Positions 5,728 through 9,398 of a stretch of 9,398 bases of DNA are shown piece by piece (position 1 is the stretch's first letter; each line of letters begins with the position of its first letter). The notes under the pieces are model-generated. The model saw only the letters and a program-made list of their open reading frames with translations. It was not told the origin of the DNA and searched no databases. The stretch is from assembly GCA_934553185.1 (NCBI GenBank), contig CAKTFF010000055.1, forward strand, positions 1 through 9,398, given 5' to 3'. This stretch comes from an uncultured Devosia sp. Lineage in GTDB: Bacteria > Pseudomonadota > Alphaproteobacteria > Rhizobiales > Devosiaceae. The position numbers were made by a program, and so were the translations under genes.

Positions 5728-6837
5728 ATGTCCATCAAGAAGACCCTTGGCGCATCGGTGTCGATGCTCGCCGTTCTCGCCGTTGCCGCCCCTGCTTTCG
5801 CGCAGGCCGACATGGAGGCGCTCTATGCTGCCGCCCAGCAGGAGGGCCAGCTCACCGTTATCGCCCTGCCCCACTCCTGGTGCAATTATGGCGGCGTGAT
5901 CGAAAGCTTCAAGGCCAAGTATCCCGGCATCACCGTCAACGAACTCAACCCCGATGCAGGCTCTGCCGACGAGCTCGAAGCCGTTCGCGCCAATATCGGC
6001 AATACCGGCCCGCAGGCGCCCGACGTGCTCGACATCGGTCTCGCCTTTGGCCCGCAGGCCAAGGACGAGGGCTTGTTGCAGGCCTACAAGGTTTCCACCT
6101 GGGACGACATCCCGGCCGATGCTAAGGACGAAGAAGGCTTCTGGTACGGCGACTACTATGGTGTGCTCGCTTTCGGCATCAACAAGGACATCGTGACCGG
6201 CGACAATCCCACGTCGTGGGCGGACCTCCAGAAGGACGAGTTTGCCAACTCCGTCGCTCTGGCTGGTGATCCGCGTACCGCCAACAATGCTATCCTGTCG
6301 GTCTATGCAGCAGGCCTCTCGACCGGTGCCGACGCCGCCACTGGCGCCCAGGCTGGCCTCGAATTTTTTAAGGCGCTCAACGACAAGGGCAACTTTGTTC
6401 CGGTGGACGCTGAAGCCGCTGCCATCGCTCAGGGCACCACGCCAATCGCCATCAACTGGGACTACAACCTTCTGGCCGCGCGCGACAACCTCAACGGCAA
6501 CCCACCCATCGACGTGGTGGTCCCTTCGGATGGCGTTGTGGCCGGCGTTTATGTCCAGGCCATTTCGGCCCATGCGCCCCATCCCAATGCGGCCAAGCTC
6601 TGGATGGAATACCTCTACTCGGACGAAGGTCAGCTCGGCTGGCTCGAAGGCTATTGCCACCCGATCCGCTTCAACGCCATGAGCGAAGCCGGTGTCCTGC
6701 CAGCCGACCTGATGGCCAAGCTGCCGGCGGCCGACAACTACGCCAAGGCGGTGTTCCCCTCCATCGAGGAGCAGAACGCCAACAAGACCACCATCACCAC
6801 CGGCTGGGACACCACGGTCGGAGCCTCGGTGCAGTAG
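5728..6837 (+). CDS. ABC transporter substrate-binding protein (ferric/polyamine/phosphonate superfamily, AfuA-like)
   Basis: This 369-aa periplasmic binding protein has a Sec signal peptide (MSIKKTLGAS, a hydrophobic SMLAVLAVAAP core, cleavage after AFA at about residue 25). The mature start DMEALYAAAQQEGQLTVIAL is typical of the family that includes ferric-binding, AfuA hexose-phosphate-binding, polyamine and 2-aminoethylphosphonate-binding proteins. Supporting segments are PDVLDIGLAFGPQAKDEGLL, then YYGVLAFGINKDIV, and AAKLWMEYLYSDEGQ near the C-terminus. I see no obvious clustered tyrosines of the kind that chelate iron in FbpA-type proteins. The ATG at 5728 has AGGGAG 7 nt upstream and yields the signal peptide; a longer frame from 5614 would start inside the Pho-box array. 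It is followed by two permeases and an ATPase on the same strand. With the Pho boxes, a phosphorylated organic substrate is the best inference. Confidence 0.85.
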   Translation: MSIKKTLGASVSMLAVLAVAAPAFAQADMEALYAAAQQEGQLTVIALPHSWCNYGGVIESFKAKYPGITVNELNPDAGSADELEAVRANIGNTGPQAPDVLDIGLAFGPQAKDEGLLQAYKVSTWDDIPADAKDEEGFWYGDYYGVLAFGINKDIVTGDNPTSWADLQKDEFANSVALAGDPRTANNAILSVYAAGLSTGADAATGAQAGLEFFKALNDKGNFVPVDAEAAAIAQGTTPIAINWDYNLLAARDNLNGNPPIDVVVPSDGVVAGVYVQAISAHAPHPNAAKLWMEYLYSDEGQLGWLEGYCHPIRFNAMSEAGVLPADLMAKLPAADNYAKAVFPSIEEQNANKTTITTGWDTTVGASVQ

Positions 6838-6845
6838 TCTAAGTT

Positions 6846-6869
6846 GCGGGAGCTGTTCACCGCTCCCGC
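6846..6869 (+). promoter_or_regulatory. Hairpin after the binding-protein gene
   Basis: GCGGGAGC (6846-6853) and GCTCCCGC (6862-6869) form a perfect 8-bp stem with an 8-nt loop, starting 8 nt after the stop codon. CACAAACAC follows rather than a T-run, so it is more likely an mRNA 3'-end stabiliser within the operon than a terminator. The position mirrors the aglE-aglF hairpin on the other strand. Confidence 0.6.
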
Positions 6870-6881
6870 CACAAACACTGT

Positions 6882-6962
6882 GCTGCCCTCGGACTTGATC
6901 CGAGGGCCATTCTCCTCCCGGCACGTGTTGTGAGTGGTCCTCGGGTCAAGCCCGAGGACAGC
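6882..6962. repeat. Inverted pair of REP-like palindromic repeats (BIME-like)
   Basis: Copy A (6882-6914) and copy B (6932-6962) are inverted relative to each other. After reverse-complementing B they agree at 27 of 31 aligned bases, with one 2-nt gap. Each copy is itself a perfect 9-bp hairpin with a 5-nt loop: 6885-6893 with 6899-6907, and 6937-6945 with 6951-6959. The loops are CTTGA and its complement TCAAG. The four differences are two compensatory base-pair changes, so both hairpins stay perfect. A CACGTG lies near the centre (6922-6927). This is the organisation of dispersed intergenic REP/BIME elements; similar palindromes are, to my knowledge, widespread in alphaproteobacterial genomes. 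Confidence 0.78.
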
Positions 6963-6987
6963 CTCGTGAGTATGGACGTCACCGAGC

Positions 6988-6991
6988 AGGG
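6988..6991 (+). promoter_or_regulatory. Ribosome-binding site supporting the first permease start at 6999
   Basis: AGGG with a 7-nt spacer precedes the ATG at 6999. The upstream in-frame ATG at 6972 has no well-spaced match, but it cannot be excluded. Confidence 0.45.
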
Positions 6992-6998
6992 CCCAAAT

Positions 6999-7874
6999 AT
7001 GACAGTGACGAACGCAGTACGCTCGCCCCGCCGCCTCTCCTGGGATGCCCTCGCCATCGCCCCCTTCGTCCTCTTCGCGGTGATGTTCCTGTTTCTGCCC
7101 ACCCTGTCGCTGGTTGGCACCGCCTTCACCGACCGGGCAGGCAATTGGACGCTCGACAATATCGCCGGCCTGTTCACCCCGCAGATCCTTGCCGCCTACT
7201 GGATCTCCATTCGCATCTCCGGCGCTTCGGCTTTTCTCGGCGCGCTGATCGGCCTTGCCATTGTCATGGCCATTATCCGTGGGCGCCTCCCTGCCCCTCT
7301 GCGCTCCGCCGTCATGACCTTTTCGGGCGTTGCGTCCAACTTTGCCGGGGTGCCGCTGGCCTTTGCCTTTATCGCCACACTGGGCAGGCTTGGCCTCGTG
7401 ACCATCATACTTCGAACCGTGTTCGGGTTGGATATCTATCGCTCGGGCTTCAATCTTCTCTCCTTCTGGGGCCTGACGCTGACCTATCTTTATTTCCAGA
7501 TCCCGCTGATGATGCTGACGATTGCTCCGGCGGTGGACGGCCTGAAAAAAGAATGGGACGAGGCCGCGCAGATGCTGGGTGCGTCGCGCTGGCAGTTCTG
7601 GCGCTATGTCGGCCTGCCCATTCTTTGGCCGTCCTTCCTGGGGACGCTGTCGCTTCTGTTCGCCAATGCCTTTGGTGCTATTGCCACCGCCTGGGCCCTG
7701 ACCGGCTCCAACCTCAACATCGTTACCGTGCTGCTTTACAACCAGATCCGCGGCGATGCCTTGCAGAATCCCGGCCTTGGCGCGGCCCTGGCCTTGGGCA
7801 TGATCGTCATCACCTCGCTGGCCAACGTCATCTATCTCCTCGTCGCCGCGCGGGCCGAAAGGTGGATGAAGTGA
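6999..7874 (+). CDS. ABC transporter permease (first of two, AfuB/PotB/phosphonate-type)
   Basis: This 291-aa inner-membrane protein has about six predicted helices, beginning with LAIAPFVLFAVMFLFLPTLSL (about 18-38). The EAA loop for ATPase docking is EWDEAAQMLGASRWQFWRYV at about 185-204, a form typical of the spermidine/ferric/phosphonate permease branch rather than CUT1 sugar permeases. It would form a heterodimer with the next gene product. I chose the ATG at 6999, which has AGGG 7 nt upstream. Alternatives are an ATG at 6972 and a GTG at 6930; the GTG start would make the first residues (SGPRVKPED) a translation of the REP-like repeat, which is implausible. The stop overlaps the next gene's GTG. 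Substrate specificity is not visible in the permease itself. Confidence 0.86.
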   Translation: MTVTNAVRSPRRLSWDALAIAPFVLFAVMFLFLPTLSLVGTAFTDRAGNWTLDNIAGLFTPQILAAYWISIRISGASAFLGALIGLAIVMAIIRGRLPAPLRSAVMTFSGVASNFAGVPLAFAFIATLGRLGLVTIILRTVFGLDIYRSGFNLLSFWGLTLTYLYFQIPLMMLTIAPAVDGLKKEWDEAAQMLGASRWQFWRYVGLPILWPSFLGTLSLLFANAFGAIATAWALTGSNLNIVTVLLYNQIRGDALQNPGLGAALALGMIVITSLANVIYLLVAARAERWMK

Positions 7875-8662
7875 AGCGCAACCGCCTGTGGGCCTGGATC
7901 GTCTTTGCGCTGGGCGCGGCCTATGTCATTGTGCCGCTGCTGGCGACGTTCGAGTTCTCGCTGCGCATGCGGCGCGGCGAATATAGCTTTGACGCCTACC
8001 TGTCGGTCTTCAGCGATCCCGGCTTTGCCGCGAGCTTTGGCTATTCGGTATTGATCGGCCTCGTGACCATCGTGGTCGGCGTCCTCGTGGTCGTGCCTGC
8101 CGTTTATTTCGTTCGGCTGCACATGCCGTGGCTGAAGCCGTTCATGGAGTTCATCACTCTGCTGCCGCTGGTGATCCCGGCGCTGGTTCTGGTTTATGGC
8201 TATATCCGGCTCTACAATTCCTCGTCCTGGCTGCCCTTCACCGGCTCGGCGCTGGGTACCGACATTCTCCTCACCGGCGCCTATGTGACGCTGGCTTTGC
8301 CCTATATGTATCGCGCCGTCGACAATGGCATGCGCACGATCGATATCGGCACGCTCACCGAAGCGGCGCAGATCGCCGGCGCCAACCAAGTGCAGATCAT
8401 CGGGCAAATCATCCTGCCCAACATTCTCGTGGCTATTCTGTCGGGCGCCTTCCTCACCTTTGCCATCGTCATCGGTGAATTCACCATCGCCTCGCTGCTC
8501 AACCGGCCCGCCTTTGGGCCATACCTCGTTAACATCGGCACCAACCGCGCCTATGAGCCGGCCGCCCTGGCCGTGATCTCCTTCATCATCACCTGGGGCG
8601 CCATGGGCATGATCAATGTCCTTGGCCGCTTTGCCCCGCGCACCGCTCCAAGGACCGACTGA
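7871..8662 (+). CDS. ABC transporter permease (second of two, AfuB/PotC/phosphonate-type), GTG start
   Basis: This 263-aa inner-membrane protein partners the preceding permease. Helices are predicted at about 6-28 (WAWIVFALGAAYVIVPLLATF), 58-80, 94-114, 134-150, 183-205 and 232-252. The EAA loop is TEAAQIAGANQVQIIGQIIL at about 163-182, as in PotC-like and phosphonate-type permeases. The GTG at 7871 overlaps the previous TGA stop (GTGA) and has a GGTGGA ribosome-binding site 5 nt upstream; another in-frame GTG at 7862 would overlap that signal. The 4-nt overlap indicates translational coupling and one-to-one synthesis of the permease pair. The ATPase gene begins 3 nt after the stop. Confidence 0.87.
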   Translation: MKRNRLWAWIVFALGAAYVIVPLLATFEFSLRMRRGEYSFDAYLSVFSDPGFAASFGYSVLIGLVTIVVGVLVVVPAVYFVRLHMPWLKPFMEFITLLPLVIPALVLVYGYIRLYNSSSWLPFTGSALGTDILLTGAYVTLALPYMYRAVDNGMRTIDIGTLTEAAQIAGANQVQIIGQIILPNILVAILSGAFLTFAIVIGEFTIASLLNRPAFGPYLVNIGTNRAYEPAALAVISFIITWGAMGMINVLGRFAPRTAPRTD

Positions 8663-8665
8663 CCC

Positions 8666-9398
8666 ATGGGCGCCTTCCTCCAAGTCCAAAATCTCACCAA
8701 GACGTTTGGCACCAACACGGTGGTCAAGGGCGTCAGCTTCGGCTTCGAGCAGGGCGAATTCATCTCGCTTCTTGGCCCGTCCGGCTGCGGCAAAACCACG
8801 ATCCTGCGCATGATTGCTGGATTCGAGCAGCCGACCTCCGGCACGATCCTGGTCGACGGGCAGGACATTACCCGCCTCAAGCCAAACCAGCGCAAGCTGG
8901 GCATGGTGTTCCAGGCCTATGCCCTGTTTCCCAACCTTGATGTGGGCGACAATATCGGCTTCGGCCTCAAGATCGCCGGCATGCCGGCCGCGGAGCGGCG
9001 CGCCCGGGTCGACGAAATGCTGAGGCTGATCGGCCTGCCCGGTTTCGAAAAGCGTTTTCCCTATGAAATGAGCGGCGGTCAGCAGCAGCGTGTGGCTTTG
9101 GCGCGCGCCATTGCGCCGCGTCCGCGCATGCTGCTGCTCGACGAGCCGCTCTCGGCGCTCGATGCCAAGATCCGCGTGTCGCTGCGTGAGGAGATCCGCG
9201 CCATCCAGCTTGAGCTGGGGATCACCACTGTTTTCGTTACGCACGACCAGGAAGAGGCCCTTTCGATCTCCGATCGCATCGTGGTGATGAATGCGGGCAA
9301 TATCGAGCAGCTCGGCGCGCCGCACGACATCTACAACAAGCCCGCCACCCGCTTTGTGGCGACCTTCGTAGGTCACCTCAATTCCATCGAGGCGACCG
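8666..9398 (+). CDS. ABC transporter ATP-binding protein (PotA/FbpC/phosphonate type), 3' end cut by window edge
   Basis: The first 244 residues are visible and the frame remains open at the right edge; relatives are about 340-370 aa, so the C-terminal TOBE region is missing. The nucleotide-binding domain is complete: Walker A GPSGCGKTT (37-45), Q-loop Q83 in MVFQAYALFPN, signature MSGGQ (135-139, with Met in place of the usual Leu), Walker B MLLLDEP (155-161), D-loop SALD (163-166) and switch histidine 193 in FVTHD. The ATG at 8666 lies 3 nt after the permease stop, and an AAGGA signal sits 11 nt upstream within the permease gene. It would be the cytoplasmic ATPase powering the two preceding permeases. 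It is distinct from the sugar-operon ATPase (different signature and loop sequences), so each importer appears to have its own motor. Confidence 0.9.
   Translation, partial: MGAFLQVQNLTKTFGTNTVVKGVSFGFEQGEFISLLGPSGCGKTTILRMIAGFEQPTSGTILVDGQDITRLKPNQRKLGMVFQAYALFPNLDVGDNIGFGLKIAGMPAAERRARVDEMLRLIGLPGFEKRFPYEMSGGQQQRVALARAIAPRPRMLLLDEPLSALDAKIRVSLREEIRAIQLELGITTVFVTHDQEEALSISDRIVVMNAGNIEQLGAPHDIYNKPATRFVATFVGHLNSIEAT

Noticed and set aside
5728..6837. Annotation of the binding protein as a ferric iron-binding protein
   Set aside because: Superfamily similarity alone does not give the ligand. I see no clear iron-chelating tyrosine pair, and the Pho-box array argues for a phosphorus-containing substrate.
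5713..6924. Minus-strand open frame of 403 codons opposite the second binding-protein gene
   Set aside because: It is a mirror of a real gene, with low-complexity Gly/Val/Arg-rich translation and no motif.
7832..9376. Minus-strand open frame of 514 codons opposite the second permease and the ATPase
   Set aside because: The plus strand carries complete permease and ABC-ATPase motifs in order; the antisense translation is His/Asp/Gly-rich without any recognisable domain.

Overview
The window is about 9.4 kb of GC-rich DNA with dense, tightly spaced operons, GC-rich codon use and alphaproteobacterial transporter families. It looks like a chromosome or large replicon of an alphaproteobacterium, most likely Hyphomicrobiales; a Devosia-like genome is my best guess. 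There are no rRNA or tRNA genes, CRISPR arrays, transposases or phage genes. It holds two complete or nearly complete ABC import systems, transcribed away from each other from a 444-bp regulatory region (5284-5727).

Left arm, minus strand (5283 down to 1): a carbohydrate (CUT1) importer of the alpha-glucoside AglEFGK type. It comprises a periplasmic binding protein (aglE), two permeases (aglF, and aglG with a long periplasmic insertion) and a MalK-like ATPase (aglK). The 5' half of a ThuA (trehalose utilisation family) gene follows and runs off the left edge. Gene spacing is 94 nt (with a strong hairpin), a 1-nt TGATG overlap, 12 nt, and 170 nt. The promoter shows a perfect TTGACA -35 box, and a perfect 14-bp palindrome with a central CG lies at the predicted transcription start, as expected for LacI-family (AglR-like) repression. 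The inferred role is uptake and processing of an alpha-linked disaccharide such as trehalose, maltose or sucrose.

Right arm, plus strand (5728 to the right edge): a second importer of the ferric/polyamine/phosphonate superfamily. It has a binding protein, two permeases with a GTGA overlap, and an ATPase cut by the right edge. Upstream is an array of CTGTCAT-like units in 11-bp phase, the pattern of PhoB binding sites. This points to a Pho-regulated importer for a phosphorylated organic compound or phosphonate rather than iron. The binding-protein and permease genes are separated by a hairpin and by two inverted copies of a palindromic REP-like repeat, whose differences are compensatory base-pair changes.

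Together the window pairs a sugar-induced carbon importer with a probably phosphate-starvation-induced importer. The most informative observations are the Pho-box array, the AglR-like operator, the covarying repeat pair, and the ThuA gene in an Agl-type operon.
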